Source of the DNA: Bacteroidota bacterium
GTDB taxonomy: Bacteria; Bacteroidota; Bacteroidia; Bacteroidales; Dysgonomonadaceae
Assembly (NCBI GenBank): GCA_023424395.1
Contig: JAFADY010000020.1
Location: 1 to 64,000, forward strand
Direction: 5' to 3'
DNA: 64,000 bases
In this document: positions 43,280 to 52,220 of the stretch, one piece after another
Layout: each line of letters begins with the position of its first letter
How positions within the stretch are numbered: position 1 is the first letter of the stretch
The notes under the pieces: generated by a model
Database searches by the model: none
Seen by the model: the letters and a program-made list of their open reading frames with translations, nothing else
Told to the model about the DNA's origin: nothing
Made by a program: the position numbers and the translations under genes

Positions 43280-43840
43280 TCACTCCGCTCTTCCCCACTT
43301 CATTTCATTGCCGTCAGCATCGAATTTCTTTCTTTTGGCTGTAATGGTTTCAATGGCGATACTGTAAACGTTGGTAAGTTTCATCCCCGATTTTATTGCC
43401 GCATCAAACAAAAACATTTTATCGGGTGTGTATTTCTCACAGATCATTCGTAACGCTTCGCGTTTTTCTGAATCGGCGTCGATAAGTGAAACAGTTCCAA
43501 TTACTATTGCCGATGCGTATTCAGTTGTAAAGACACGACTGGCAATTTCTGAACCATTTCCTTGTTCTTGGAGTTTATTCAACTCTTCATACGACAAAAA
43601 ATCCGGCACACAGACGTCGCAAACAAACGTGAGAGAAACTCTCGGTTTGTTGGAAAACAAGTCGACTTTTTTTCCTGCTTTTGCCGAATGAAAATATAAA
43701 ACATTATTTTTTCTCACCACAGATAAGGGAAGTGAATACGGATCGCCATTCTTATCCACAACGGAAAGTGTGGCAAAAGGAGATTTGTCAATTACCTCAA
43801 GCCCGAAACGGGCATCCATTTCCCTGTCTTTTCTTCTCAC
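43280..43840 (-). CDS. NimA-like pyridoxamine 5'-phosphate oxidase family flavoprotein
   Basis: The 186-residue protein has the split-barrel FMN fold of the pyridoxamine-phosphate-oxidase superfamily: MRRKDREMDARFGLEVID at the start, then FATLSVVDKNGDPYSLPLSV and LYFHSAKAGKKVDLFSNKPR. The R-x-x-R-E-M opening is typical of NimA-like nitroimidazole reductases and FMN-binding reductases. Its gene begins 4 bases after the SDR gene stop, so the two share a transcript. Function in resistance is not shown by the sequence alone. Confidence 0.8.
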   Translation of the reverse strand: MRRKDREMDARFGLEVIDKSPFATLSVVDKNGDPYSLPLSVVRKNNVLYFHSAKAGKKVDLFSNKPRVSLTFVCDVCVPDFLSYEELNKLQEQGNGSEIASRVFTTEYASAIVIGTVSLIDADSEKREALRMICEKYTPDKMFLFDAAIKSGMKLTNVYSIAIETITAKRKKFDADGNEMKWGRAE

Positions 43841-43844
43841 AGTA

Positions 43845-44606
43845 CTAACTCAAAACTTTGTGGAACAAAGTTGCCGATGCTTGTGCCGTTGGCATCACCA
43901 CCATATCGTAAATGTTCACGCGCCAAGGCCGTGTAACGGCAAAAGAAACACAATCGGCGATATCATCGGCGATAAGGTATTCGTAACCTTCGTAAACTTT
44001 GGCCGCCTTTGCCGTATCGCCATGGAAACGAACGATGGAAAATTCCGTTTCAACCGCGCCGGGGCATACTTGGGTAACTTTAACATTATGCGGCAGCATA
44101 TCTATCCGCATGGCTTTTGAGAGTGCATCTACCGCGTGTTTGGTGGCGCAATATACGTTACCGTTGGGGTAAACTTCTTTTCCGGCAATGGAGCCGATAT
44201 TAACAATATGCCCTTTTTTTCTGTCGATCATTCCCGGCGAAACGTATCGGGTTACGTAAAGTAAACCCTTAACGTTTGTGTCGATCATTTTTTCCCAATC
44301 ATCCATATCTCCTTCTTGAATGGGGCTCAAGCCCGAAGCCAATCCGGCATTGTTTACCAACACATCCACATTTTTCCATTCATCGGGTAAATTTTCTATT
44401 GCATTTCTCACTTCCTCTTCTTTACGGACATCGAAACAAAGCGTCAAAACTTTGGGGCCGTTACTTTCCAATTTCTTTTTCAAAGCAAGTAAACGGTTGT
44501 TTCTACGCCCGGTTATTATCACGTTGTACCCGATATTTACAAGATTAACGGAAATGGCTTCTCCGATACCCGAAGTGACGCCGGTAATAAGTGCAATTTT
44601 GTTCAT
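43845..44606 (-). CDS. SDR-family NAD(P)-dependent oxidoreductase (YdfG-like)
   Basis: The start is set at MNKIALITGVTSGIGEAISV, because in-frame Met residues upstream give a nonsense leader. The 253-residue protein has the TGxxxGIG cofactor motif, NNAGLAS, and the catalytic Ser-Tyr-Lys in IGSIAGKEVYPNG and VYCATKHAVD. The second strand (GRRNNRL) suggests NADP preference. It is close to the YdfG group of 3-hydroxy acid dehydrogenases. It shares an operon with the NimA-like gene. Confidence 0.87.
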   Translation of the reverse strand: MNKIALITGVTSGIGEAISVNLVNIGYNVIITGRRNNRLLALKKKLESNGPKVLTLCFDVRKEEEVRNAIENLPDEWKNVDVLVNNAGLASGLSPIQEGDMDDWEKMIDTNVKGLLYVTRYVSPGMIDRKKGHIVNIGSIAGKEVYPNGNVYCATKHAVDALSKAMRIDMLPHNVKVTQVCPGAVETEFSIVRFHGDTAKAAKVYEGYEYLIADDIADCVSFAVTRPWRVNIYDMVVMPTAQASATLFHKVLS

Positions 44607-44643
44607 AATATTCAAGAAAAAATAGTTAAATGTTTTATTCATT

Positions 44644-44651
44644 CAAAATTA
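44644..44651 (-). promoter_or_regulatory. -7 element for the SDR operon
   Basis: On the minus strand it reads TAATTTTG, 37 bases before the SDR ATG at 44606. Confidence 0.4.
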
Positions 44652-44695
44652 CAGCAAAAAAACCGTTTTTTATGATAAAATCAACGAAAAATATG

Positions 44696-44703
44696 TATTT
44701 TTG
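44696..44703 (+). promoter_or_regulatory. -7 element for the DUF2007 operon
   Basis: TATTTTTG lies 22 bases before the ATG at 44726. Confidence 0.5.
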
Positions 44704-44725
44704 AGTTTAATATAAAAAATACGCT

Positions 44726-44956
44726 ATGGAAGAAGAATTCATTACCGTTAAAACATTTACTTTTCCCGCAGATGTAGCTATCGTGCAATCGTTCATGGAA
44801 ATGAAAGGCATTGAGGTTTACATGAAAAATTTAGTGGCAAACAGGCTTGCATACTCGTTTGGAGAAATTGAAATGCAAGTTAGAACTTCAGACTTTGAGA
44901 TGGCTAAGTCGGCGTTGATCGAAGGCGGTTTTGCAGAATCGGAAGACTTTATTTAA
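44726..44956 (+). CDS. DUF2007 (putative signal-transducing) protein
   Basis: The 76-residue cytoplasmic protein matches the DUF2007 fold: an N-terminal beta-alpha-beta with TFTFPADVAIVQSFMEMKGI and a second half with IEMQVRTSDFEMAKSALIEG. Family members are small and without a proven function. It starts a four-gene transcription unit leading to the ABC uptake genes. Confidence 0.8.
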   Translation: MEEEFITVKTFTFPADVAIVQSFMEMKGIEVYMKNLVANRLAYSFGEIEMQVRTSDFEMAKSALIEGGFAESEDFI

Positions 44957-44978
44957 GAAATAAATTAATAACACACAT

Positions 44979-46082
44979 ATGGTTGAAACACAATCGCCAA
45001 ACAAAAAAAAAGAGTACAAATATATTCTCATTGGATTATTGATTTTTCTCGGATTTATTTTGTTCAAAGAACTTCGTCCTTACTTAAGTGGATTTTTAGG
45101 TGCATCTACCCTCTACATTCTTTTAAACGGACAAATGAATTTCTTTATGAAAAAAATGAAATTCAGCAGAGGCTTAAGCGCTTCAATTATTACGCTTGAA
45201 TCTCTTTTCCTATTTATAGGCCCATTGGTGGGAATTGCTTTTCTGGTAATTGATACCTTGTCAGGCGTGAATATTGATCCACAACAAATCATGGAAAGTT
45301 TCAACCAATTTGTAAGGAATATTGAAGATAGAATAGGCTTCGATCTTTTTAACCCTGAGAATTTATCGTTTCTTCCCCAAATCGGGACTTCGGCGGTGCA
45401 GATGCTCGGCAGCGGTGTTTATTCACTTATTATCAACACCATTGTTACCCTTTTTGTGCTTTTTTACATGCTTTATCATTTCGATAGTTTCGAGAAAGCC
45501 GTCAAGGAAATACTCCCTTTTAAAGAAGAAAATAAACAAATCATGGGAGCCGAAACCAAAGAAATCATTCAAGCAAATGCCATAGGAATTCCTTTATTGG
45601 CAATTATTCAAGGATTATTTGCTTATTTCGGCTATTTGTTTTTCGGTATCAACAACCCTTTGCTATACGCGATTCTCACAGGATTTGCATCCATTATACC
45701 TATTCTCGGCACAACCATTGTGTGGGTTCCCCTTGCTATATCGCTGTTAGTTGCGGATAACATTTCGGGAGCGATCGGATTGAGTATTTACGGATTGATA
45801 ATAATCGGGGGCGTTGACAATGTTGCCAGATTCTTATTGCAAAAAATATTAGCCGATATTCACCCACTCATTACAATTTTCGGTGTTCTTATCGGTATTC
45901 CGATGTTCGGTTTTTGGGGCGTGATTTTCGGGCCGTTGTTGCTTTCACTTTTCTTGCTTGTCTTCAACATGTATCGTCACGAATACATACCCGGCTCTAC
46001 GGCACAGCCGCGTGTTACTACCAAGGATAAAAACAAAAAGCTTCCGATTCCGGGCTATAAAAGGAAAGATATCAAAAAATGA
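44979..46082 (+). CDS. AI-2E family transporter (PerM/YhhT-like)
   Basis: The 367-residue protein has the AI-2E transporter topology: helices near 17-50, a cytoplasmic segment (about 60-160), further helices through 315, and a basic C-terminal tail rich in Lys and Arg. Family landmarks are LLAIIQGLFAYFGYLFFGIN, LTGFASIIPILGTTIVWVP and LITIFGVLIGIPMFGFWG. Members export AI-2-like molecules or serve as Na+/H+ antiporters, so the substrate is open. Its stop overlaps the next ATG by 4 bases. Confidence 0.85.
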   Translation: MVETQSPNKKKEYKYILIGLLIFLGFILFKELRPYLSGFLGASTLYILLNGQMNFFMKKMKFSRGLSASIITLESLFLFIGPLVGIAFLVIDTLSGVNIDPQQIMESFNQFVRNIEDRIGFDLFNPENLSFLPQIGTSAVQMLGSGVYSLIINTIVTLFVLFYMLYHFDSFEKAVKEILPFKEENKQIMGAETKEIIQANAIGIPLLAIIQGLFAYFGYLFFGINNPLLYAILTGFASIIPILGTTIVWVPLAISLLVADNISGAIGLSIYGLIIIGGVDNVARFLLQKILADIHPLITIFGVLIGIPMFGFWGVIFGPLLLSLFLLVFNMYRHEYIPGSTAQPRVTTKDKNKKLPIPGYKRKDIKK

Positions 46083-47224
46083 AAATCTTTTTTCGGTTTG
46101 GTTTTCTGTTATTTTTCGTTGTTTTCATTGCTACAAGTTGCGGAGAACGGAGTCAGAAAGCAAATAAGCCAAACAACCTATCGGAACCGGACATGGTTAA
46201 TCGCTACGCATCCGGTTTTCGAATTTTGCATTTCGATAATTACACAAAAGTGGTTCTCAACAACCCTTGGGATACCAATGGTGGACCTTACGCGGTATAT
46301 TATCTCTATAAAAACGATTCTATTTCGTTGCCCGATGACGGTTTTAAACTAAAAATACCGCTTAATTCCATCATTGTAAATACTTTTTCTTATTTCGAGT
46401 TTTTGAGTAAAATAGACGAAATTGATAAAATTACCGGCGTTACGGATGCGCACCGGATTTATAACCCGTATATTTTAAACAAACTCAGAGAAAAGAAAGT
46501 AACCGACCTCGGCGACCCCTTCCGCCCAGATCTGGAACGTACACTGGCACAAAAAGCCAATGCTGTTATTGTGTCGGCTTACGCCCAACAAGACACTTAT
46601 AACGAACGTTTACTCAATGCCGGGATTCCTATCATTTACTCCCTGGAATGGATGGAAAACTCTCCGCTGGCAAGAGCAGAATGGATAAAGATGATAGCTG
46701 CTTTTTTCGACAAAGAAGCACTTGCCGATAGTATCTTCAACGAGATAGAGCTCAGGTACAAAGCCGTTAAAGAAAAAGTAGCCGATATACCGCAAAAACA
46801 TACTGTAATGGCCGGCGATAATTTTCAGGGAACGTGGTACGTGCCGGGAGGAAATAGTTTCAATGCGATTTTGTTTCGCGACGCGAAACTCGATTATTAT
46901 CACAAAAACAACAAAGAAAGCGGCAGCATCGGGCTGGACATAGAATCCGTTTTAACCCAATTCGGCGAAACCGAATATTGGTTTGGTTGTCAAGCGGATT
47001 CTTACCGCGAACTCGAAACGAAAGACAGGAAATATATGTTGTTCCGGTCGGTGAAAAACAAAAAGGTATTCAATATAAGAAACCGAACCACGGTGAGCGG
47101 CGGCAACGACTATTTCGAGAGCGCCACCGCCAATCCCGATTTGGTACTCGAAGACCTTATAAAAGCTGCTCATCCCCATTTATTTCGCGATACAACATTT
47201 ACTTATATAAAACCGTTAGAGTAA
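46079..47224 (+). CDS. Substrate-binding lipoprotein of a FecCD-type ABC importer
   Basis: The 381-residue protein begins with a lipoprotein signal (lipobox IATSC, Cys21). It has the BtuF/FepB class III fold: an N-terminal lobe ending near FRPDLERTLAQKANAVIV, then a long backbone helix, and a C-terminal lobe with MAGDNFQGTWYVPGGNSF. It should deliver a cobalamin-, haem- or siderophore-type ligand to the permease encoded next. The start overlaps the AI-2E gene stop (ATGA). Confidence 0.82.
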   Translation: MKIFFRFGFLLFFVVFIATSCGERSQKANKPNNLSEPDMVNRYASGFRILHFDNYTKVVLNNPWDTNGGPYAVYYLYKNDSISLPDDGFKLKIPLNSIIVNTFSYFEFLSKIDEIDKITGVTDAHRIYNPYILNKLREKKVTDLGDPFRPDLERTLAQKANAVIVSAYAQQDTYNERLLNAGIPIIYSLEWMENSPLARAEWIKMIAAFFDKEALADSIFNEIELRYKAVKEKVADIPQKHTVMAGDNFQGTWYVPGGNSFNAILFRDAKLDYYHKNNKESGSIGLDIESVLTQFGETEYWFGCQADSYRELETKDRKYMLFRSVKNKKVFNIRNRTTVSGGNDYFESATANPDLVLEDLIKAAHPHLFRDTTFTYIKPLE

Positions 47225-47235
47225 AAAAACGCCGT

Positions 47236-48246
47236 GTGAAGAATAAAAAACTGATTTTTATTGTATTGATTTTTTTACTCATCATTGTTTTCGTAATAGA
47301 TATTTTTACGGGAAATGCCTCTATTTCTTTTTCCGAAGGAATACGGGCGCTTTTCGGGACATCGGGAAATGAAATAACAGATGAAATAATTTTTAATTAC
47401 CGATTGCCGAAAGCCATTACGGCAGTGCTTGCCGGTTCGTCGCTTTCCGTGGCCGGATTATTGATGCAAACGCTTTTTCGCAATCCGCTTGCCGGCCCCG
47501 ATGTTTTGGGCGTTAGCGCCGGAGCAGGGTTGGGAGTTGCATTGCTGACAATGCTTAGCGGAACGGCTGTTTACGCCGTTATCGCATCGTGGGGAAGCAT
47601 GGCACAAGTAATAGCAGCGATTGCGGGAGCCGCATTGGTTTTAACGCTCATTTTAAGCGTATCCGCACGGATAAACGATTCGGTTACCATTTTGGTGTTG
47701 GGTATGATCTTCGGTTACGTGGCAAGCGCTGCGATAACCATTCTGCAAAGTTTTGCCGATCCCGATTCGCTGAAAGTTTTCGTAACATGGACTTTCGGAA
47801 GCCTTGGAGCCGTTACATGGGAAAAAATGCCCATATTGTTTTTGTTGATTTTCATAGGTGTAGGTGTAACATTTTTTCTGCAAAAAACACTCAACAGTTT
47901 ATTGCTCGGAGAAAAATATGCTTTCAGTATCGGCCTGGATGTAAAACACATCAGGTTTCTTTTGATCACGATAACCGCCGTAATTACTGGAGCCGTTACA
48001 GCTTTTACAGGCCCGATTGCTTTTGTGGGAGTCGTTATCCCTCATTTCGCTCGGGCGTTTTTCGGCACCGTAAACCATAAAACCATTATTCCCGCATCCA
48101 TTTTATTGGGGAGCATTCTCATGCTCGTGTGCGATATAACCTCACAAATTCCAATTGCTAATCGCACATTGCCGATAAATGCCGTAACTGCCATTTTTGG
48201 GGCCCCGATGATCGTTTGGATTGTATTGAAAAGAAAAAAACTATAA
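47236..48246 (+). CDS. FecCD-family ABC importer permease
   Basis: A GTG at 47236, 11 bases after the binding-protein stop, is chosen as start; the in-frame sequence further upstream lies inside the binding-protein gene. The 336-residue protein has about ten membrane helices and the family landmarks FNYRLPKAITAVLAGSSLSV, FRNPLAGPDVLGVSAGAGLG, and FIGPIAFVGVVIPHFAR-like TGPIAFVGVVIPHFARAFFG. It would form the channel for a vitamin B12, haem or Fe3+ chelate. No ATP-binding (FecE/BtuD) gene follows. Confidence 0.82.
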   Translation: MKNKKLIFIVLIFLLIIVFVIDIFTGNASISFSEGIRALFGTSGNEITDEIIFNYRLPKAITAVLAGSSLSVAGLLMQTLFRNPLAGPDVLGVSAGAGLGVALLTMLSGTAVYAVIASWGSMAQVIAAIAGAALVLTLILSVSARINDSVTILVLGMIFGYVASAAITILQSFADPDSLKVFVTWTFGSLGAVTWEKMPILFLLIFIGVGVTFFLQKTLNSLLLGEKYAFSIGLDVKHIRFLLITITAVITGAVTAFTGPIAFVGVVIPHFARAFFGTVNHKTIIPASILLGSILMLVCDITSQIPIANRTLPINAVTAIFGAPMIVWIVLKRKKL

Positions 48247-48264
48247 ATTTAACAAATAGATTAA

Positions 48265-48495
48265 GAGCACTCATCGGCCATTTTACAGATCCTCACATGG
48301 ATGGCGCTGGAAAATGAAGGTTTCGGAGCATCTTTGCAACACTATAATCCACTTATTGATGAAGCTATACAAAAAGAATGGGGCATCGACAAAGAGTGGC
48401 AACTCATAGCACAAATGCCTTTCGGCATACCTGTGGCTGAACCCGGCGAAAAGACACATGAACCCTTAGAAAAAAGGTTGAAAGTTATCAAATAA
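48265..48495 (+). pseudogene. 5'-truncated nitroreductase-family remnant
   Basis: In the frame of the ATG at 48301, the sequence extends back to 48265 as EHSSAILQILTWMALENEGF, matching the last part of nitroreductase-family FMN proteins, and continues with GASLQHYNPLIDEAIQKEW, QLIAQMPFGIPVAEPGEK. An in-frame TAA lies at 48262. About the first 120 residues, including the FMN-binding start, are missing. It follows the permease by 18 bases and cannot make a normal enzyme. Confidence 0.8.
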
Positions 48496-48559
48496 TAATT
48501 ACATAACCACTCGTTAAAGACCGGAAATTATTAAATTCCTCAAGAGAAAAATTCATAAC

Positions 48560-48595
48560 AAATAGAGATGCGGGCTTCCGTATCTCTATTTTTAT
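48560..48595 (+). terminator. Terminator after the ABC/nitroreductase region
   Basis: AAATAGAGATGCGG (48560-48573) pairs with CCGTATCTCTATTT around a 4-base loop, followed by T-rich sequence. Confidence 0.75.
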
Positions 48596-48612
48596 TTTCT
48601 CTTATCAACATT

Positions 48613-48668
48613 ATTGGCACTGTTTTTGTTAATACAAGTACATAGTACGAAAATAAATTTTATATTTG
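48613..48668 (+). promoter_or_regulatory. clpC promoter region with TTGGCAC and TAnnTTTG elements
   Basis: TTGGCAC at 48614-48620 is followed by TTGT at 48626-48629, the GG and GT 12 bases apart, resembling the groES arrangement with a mismatch at the -12 element. A standard -7 box TATATTTG stands at 48661-48668, 34 bases before the ATG. Either or both may start clpC transcription. Confidence 0.45.
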
Positions 48669-48702
48669 TAATCTCAACACAGCTAAAAGTAAGGATATAT
48701 AA

Positions 48703-51285
48703 ATGGATAACAATTTTTCTAAACGAGTTCGCGACATCATGGCTTACAGCCGCGAAGAAGCGGAAAGACTCCAAAACAATTATATCGGCCCCGAGCATTT
48801 GATGCTTGCCATTATTCGCGACGGCGAAGGCCTGGCAAATCAAATTTTGCAGGATTTCGATGTGGACATAAGCTTGCTTAAAACACACATCGACCAACAA
48901 ATACGCCAGGTTCACGAGCCTTATGATGGGACACAGGAACTTGTGATAAACAAAAACACCGAGAAAGCATTAAAAATGAGTATTCTGGAAGCAAGGCTCA
49001 CCAAAAGCTCCGAAACCGATTCGGAACATGTTCTTTTGGCTTTGCTGAAAGAAAAAAATACGCTCATCAACAACATTCTCACTCAGTTTCACTTGGATTA
49101 TTCCAGTGCATTTCTTTATATAAAAAGCATTTTAGATACCCGCGCCGAAGGCGAAACCTCAAACAGCGAAGCTCCAAGCATGGGGCCGAATTTTACGGAT
49201 GACGATGATGAAGATATGCGCGAAAAATCTTCGTTCAACCCGGGTTCGGGAGGTTCTGCACAGGCCAAAAACCCCGCATCCGACACGCCGGTACTCGATA
49301 ATTTCGGCACCGATATTACGCGCGCCGCGATGGAAAACCGTCTCGACCCCATTGTCGGTCGTGAAAAAGAAATAGAGCGCATCGCGCAGATATTGAGCCG
49401 CCGCAAGAAAAACAATCCGGTACTGATCGGCGACCCCGGCGTGGGGAAATCCGCCATAGTGGATGGTTTGGCTTTGCGCATCACACAAAAGAAAGTTTCG
49501 CGCGCGCTGTTCGATAAACGCGTTATCTCGCTCGATATGGCCTCCATAGTAGCAGGCACCAAATACCGCGGACAGTTTGAAGAACGTATCAAGGCCATTT
49601 TGAACGAACTTTCAAAAAACCCGAACATCATTCTTTTCATCGATGAAATTCATACCATCGTAGGCGCCGGCGGCGCTGCCGGTTCATTGGATGCCGCCAA
49701 TATGCTGAAACCGGCGCTCGCGCGCGGAGAGATCCAATGCATCGGCGCTACCACGCTCGATGAATACAGAAAAAATATCGAAAAAGACGGAGCCTTGGAA
49801 CGCCGTTTTCAAAAAGTGATCGTAGACGCGACCACCCCCGAAGAAACGTTACAAATCCTCCAGAACATCAAAGAACGATACGAAGAGCACCACAATGTAA
49901 AATACACGCCCGAAGCGCTTGAAGCGTGCGTGAAACTGACAGAACGCTACGTTACCGACCGCACGTTTCCCGACAAAGCCATTGACGCGTTGGACGAAGC
50001 GGGCGCCCGCGTACATATTTCCAACATCTCCATCCCGAAAGTGATAGAAGAAATGGAAGAAGAATTGAAAGTGGTAGAGCAACAAAAAAACGACGCCGTA
50101 AAGGCGCAAAAATATGAATTAGCCGCCAGTTTCCGAGACAAACAACGCCAGCTTCTTTTGGCTTTGGAAGCCGAAGAGCAGCGTTGGCAAAAAGAGATCA
50201 AGGAAAAACCCGAAATCGTGGACGAAGAAAAAGTGGCCGAAGTGGTGGCTATGATCTCGGGCGTTCCGGTACAACGGATCGCTCAGGCCGAAGGCCAGCG
50301 ATTGCTTGAAATGAAAGACAAACTCAAATCGCAGGTGATCGGGCAGGACGAAGCGGTGGACAAGATCGTAAAAGCCATCCAGCGCAACCGCGTGGGATTG
50401 AAAGACCCCAACAAACCCATCGGAACATTTATGTTCTTGGGCCCGACCGGGGTCGGGAAAACGCATTTAGCGAAAAAATTGGCTGAATTCCTTTTCGATT
50501 CGCACGAGAACCTCATCCGCATCGATATGAGCGAATACATGGAGAAATTCAATGTATCGCGCTTGGTAGGAGCGCCTCCGGGATACGTGGGTTATGAAGA
50601 AGGCGGACAATTGACCGAAAAAGTGCGTCGCCGCCCCTACTCCGTTGTGTTGCTCGACGAGATCGAAAAAGCCCACCCCGATGTCTTCAATATCCTGCTG
50701 CAAATTTTGGACGAAGGACATATCACCGATAGTTTGGGACGCAGAATTGATTTCAAAAATACCATTCTGATCATGACGTCTAATATCGGTACGCGACAGT
50801 TGAAAGATTTCGGCCGCGGAATCGGTTTCAGCACCAACAACGATGTTACCGATGCCGAATATTCGCGCAGCATTATCCAAAAAGCTTTGAACAAAGCTTT
50901 CGCGCCTGAGTTCCTCAATCGTGTGGACGATATCGTGATGTTCGACCAATTGAGCAAAGAATCTATTTTCAAGATTATCGATCTCGAGTTGAAAGGGCTT
51001 TACAAACGCATCAACGAACTCGGATACGGCGTGCAAATCACACCCGAAGCCAAAGAATTTATTGCCGATAAGGGTTATGATGTTCAATTCGGCGCCCGTC
51101 CGCTGAAACGCGCTTTGCAAAAATACATCGAAGACGAAATGGCCGAAATGATCATCCGCACCGGCATCAAAGAAGGCGAAACTGTTTTGGTGGGTTTTGA
51201 TAAAGAAGAGCAGCAGATCACGATGAAAGTAGCAGAACGTGAAGCTGTAAAAGTACCAGATACCGAGAACTCCGATTCGGAATAA
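48703..51285 (+). CDS. clpC: ATP-dependent Clp protease ATPase subunit ClpC
   Basis: The 860-residue protein is a Clp/Hsp100 unfoldase that feeds ClpP. It has an N-terminal double Clp_N repeat (about 1-145), an acidic linker (about 148-195), AAA1 with Walker A GDPGVGKS at 243-250, a UVR-like middle region (about 447-480), and AAA2 with GPTGVGKT at 580-587, ending in the ClpB_D2-small domain. The ClpC-type middle region, shorter than that of ClpB, supports the assignment. It has its own promoter region, including a TTGGCAC element. Confidence 0.93.
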   Translation: MDNNFSKRVRDIMAYSREEAERLQNNYIGPEHLMLAIIRDGEGLANQILQDFDVDISLLKTHIDQQIRQVHEPYDGTQELVINKNTEKALKMSILEARLTKSSETDSEHVLLALLKEKNTLINNILTQFHLDYSSAFLYIKSILDTRAEGETSNSEAPSMGPNFTDDDDEDMREKSSFNPGSGGSAQAKNPASDTPVLDNFGTDITRAAMENRLDPIVGREKEIERIAQILSRRKKNNPVLIGDPGVGKSAIVDGLALRITQKKVSRALFDKRVISLDMASIVAGTKYRGQFEERIKAILNELSKNPNIILFIDEIHTIVGAGGAAGSLDAANMLKPALARGEIQCIGATTLDEYRKNIEKDGALERRFQKVIVDATTPEETLQILQNIKERYEEHHNVKYTPEALEACVKLTERYVTDRTFPDKAIDALDEAGARVHISNISIPKVIEEMEEELKVVEQQKNDAVKAQKYELAASFRDKQRQLLLALEAEEQRWQKEIKEKPEIVDEEKVAEVVAMISGVPVQRIAQAEGQRLLEMKDKLKSQVIGQDEAVDKIVKAIQRNRVGLKDPNKPIGTFMFLGPTGVGKTHLAKKLAEFLFDSHENLIRIDMSEYMEKFNVSRLVGAPPGYVGYEEGGQLTEKVRRRPYSVVLLDEIEKAHPDVFNILLQILDEGHITDSLGRRIDFKNTILIMTSNIGTRQLKDFGRGIGFSTNNDVTDAEYSRSIIQKALNKAFAPEFLNRVDDIVMFDQLSKESIFKIIDLELKGLYKRINELGYGVQITPEAKEFIADKGYDVQFGARPLKRALQKYIEDEMAEMIIRTGIKEGETVLVGFDKEEQQITMKVAEREAVKVPDTENSDSE

Positions 51286-51425
51286 TTTTTAATGAATATC
51301 GATCGGTATATATACTTAAACGCTGTTTTGAAAAATCTTCAAGCAGTTATTCCAAAATTTACGCTGAAAAGGAAGATTTGACTGATTTTCTGCGTTTATC
51401 AGCGAAATAACAATTAAAAATCATT

Positions 51426-52220
51426 ATGTACACATTAGCAATAGTAGGTTGTGGATATTTGGCGGAGATCATCACGAACGGAATAATTGATGGCTTACTT
51501 CCCGAATATCAATTGATTGCATCCATGTCAAGATCGGAAGAAAATGCCAATCGGATTGCCAATAAAATCAATCGTTCAAACGCAGGATATATCTGTCACC
51601 CTTTCACCGAAATTGATAAACTGCTGGAGATAAAGCCCGATTTCATCGTCGAAACAGCTTCTCCAAAAGCGTTTAAAAGCTTTGCCGTGAAAGCGTTAAA
51701 AAACGGATCGTCTATTATCACATTATCTATCGGCGCATTTGCCGATAAGGATTTTTACGATGAGGCAACCAAAACGGCCAAAGAAAGCGGCTCACGGGTT
51801 TACATTGCCTCTGGCGCCATCGGTGGATTCGATGTGTTGCGCACAGTTACGCTTATGGGAAATGCTTCGGTAACATTTAGCACCGAAAAAAGCCCCAATC
51901 CACTCATATACACTCCTTTATATACACAAAAATTGCAACACGAAAAACGGGAAGTTTTCAAGGGAAATGCAGTTCAAGCCATTGCGGTGCTACCGACCCA
52001 AGTGAATGTATCGGTAGCTGCTTCCATTGCTTCAGTGGGACCGGAAAAAGTGGACGTTTCCATCACATCCACACCAGGTTTTGTCGGCGATCGTCATAAA
52101 ATACATATTAAAAATGAGGAAGTGGATGCGCTGATCGATGTTTACAGTAGCACACCCGAAATAGCGGCCTGGAGTGTGATCGAAACACTACAGAACATCA
52201 TTTCGCCGATTGTATTCTGA
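51426..52220 (+). CDS. L-aspartate dehydrogenase-like protein (NadX family)
   Basis: The 264-residue protein has an N-terminal NAD(P)-binding domain with AIVGCGYLAEII (about 5-16) and the homoserine/aspartate-dehydrogenase C-terminal domain. Family landmarks are VETASPKAFKSFAVKALKNG (about 74-93), YIASGAIGGFDVLRTV (about 121-136) and VAASIASVGPEKVDV. NadX makes iminoaspartate from aspartate for NAD synthesis. No nadA or nadC is next to it, so another substrate is possible. Its last 33 bases overlap the convergent dehydrogenase gene. Confidence 0.82.
   Translation: MYTLAIVGCGYLAEIITNGIIDGLLPEYQLIASMSRSEENANRIANKINRSNAGYICHPFTEIDKLLEIKPDFIVETASPKAFKSFAVKALKNGSSIITLSIGAFADKDFYDEATKTAKESGSRVYIASGAIGGFDVLRTVTLMGNASVTFSTEKSPNPLIYTPLYTQKLQHEKREVFKGNAVQAIAVLPTQVNVSVAASIASVGPEKVDVSITSTPGFVGDRHKIHIKNEEVDALIDVYSSTPEIAAWSVIETLQNIISPIVF

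Noticed and set aside
46978..47235. Upstream extension of the FecCD permease frame into the binding-protein gene
   Set aside because: The extra 86 residues are polar, basic and out of frame with the real binding-protein gene. The permease starts naturally at the GTG at 47236.
50467..51120. A 217-codon minus-strand frame inside clpC
   Set aside because: It is antisense to the conserved AAA2 domain of ClpC and shows no family signature.
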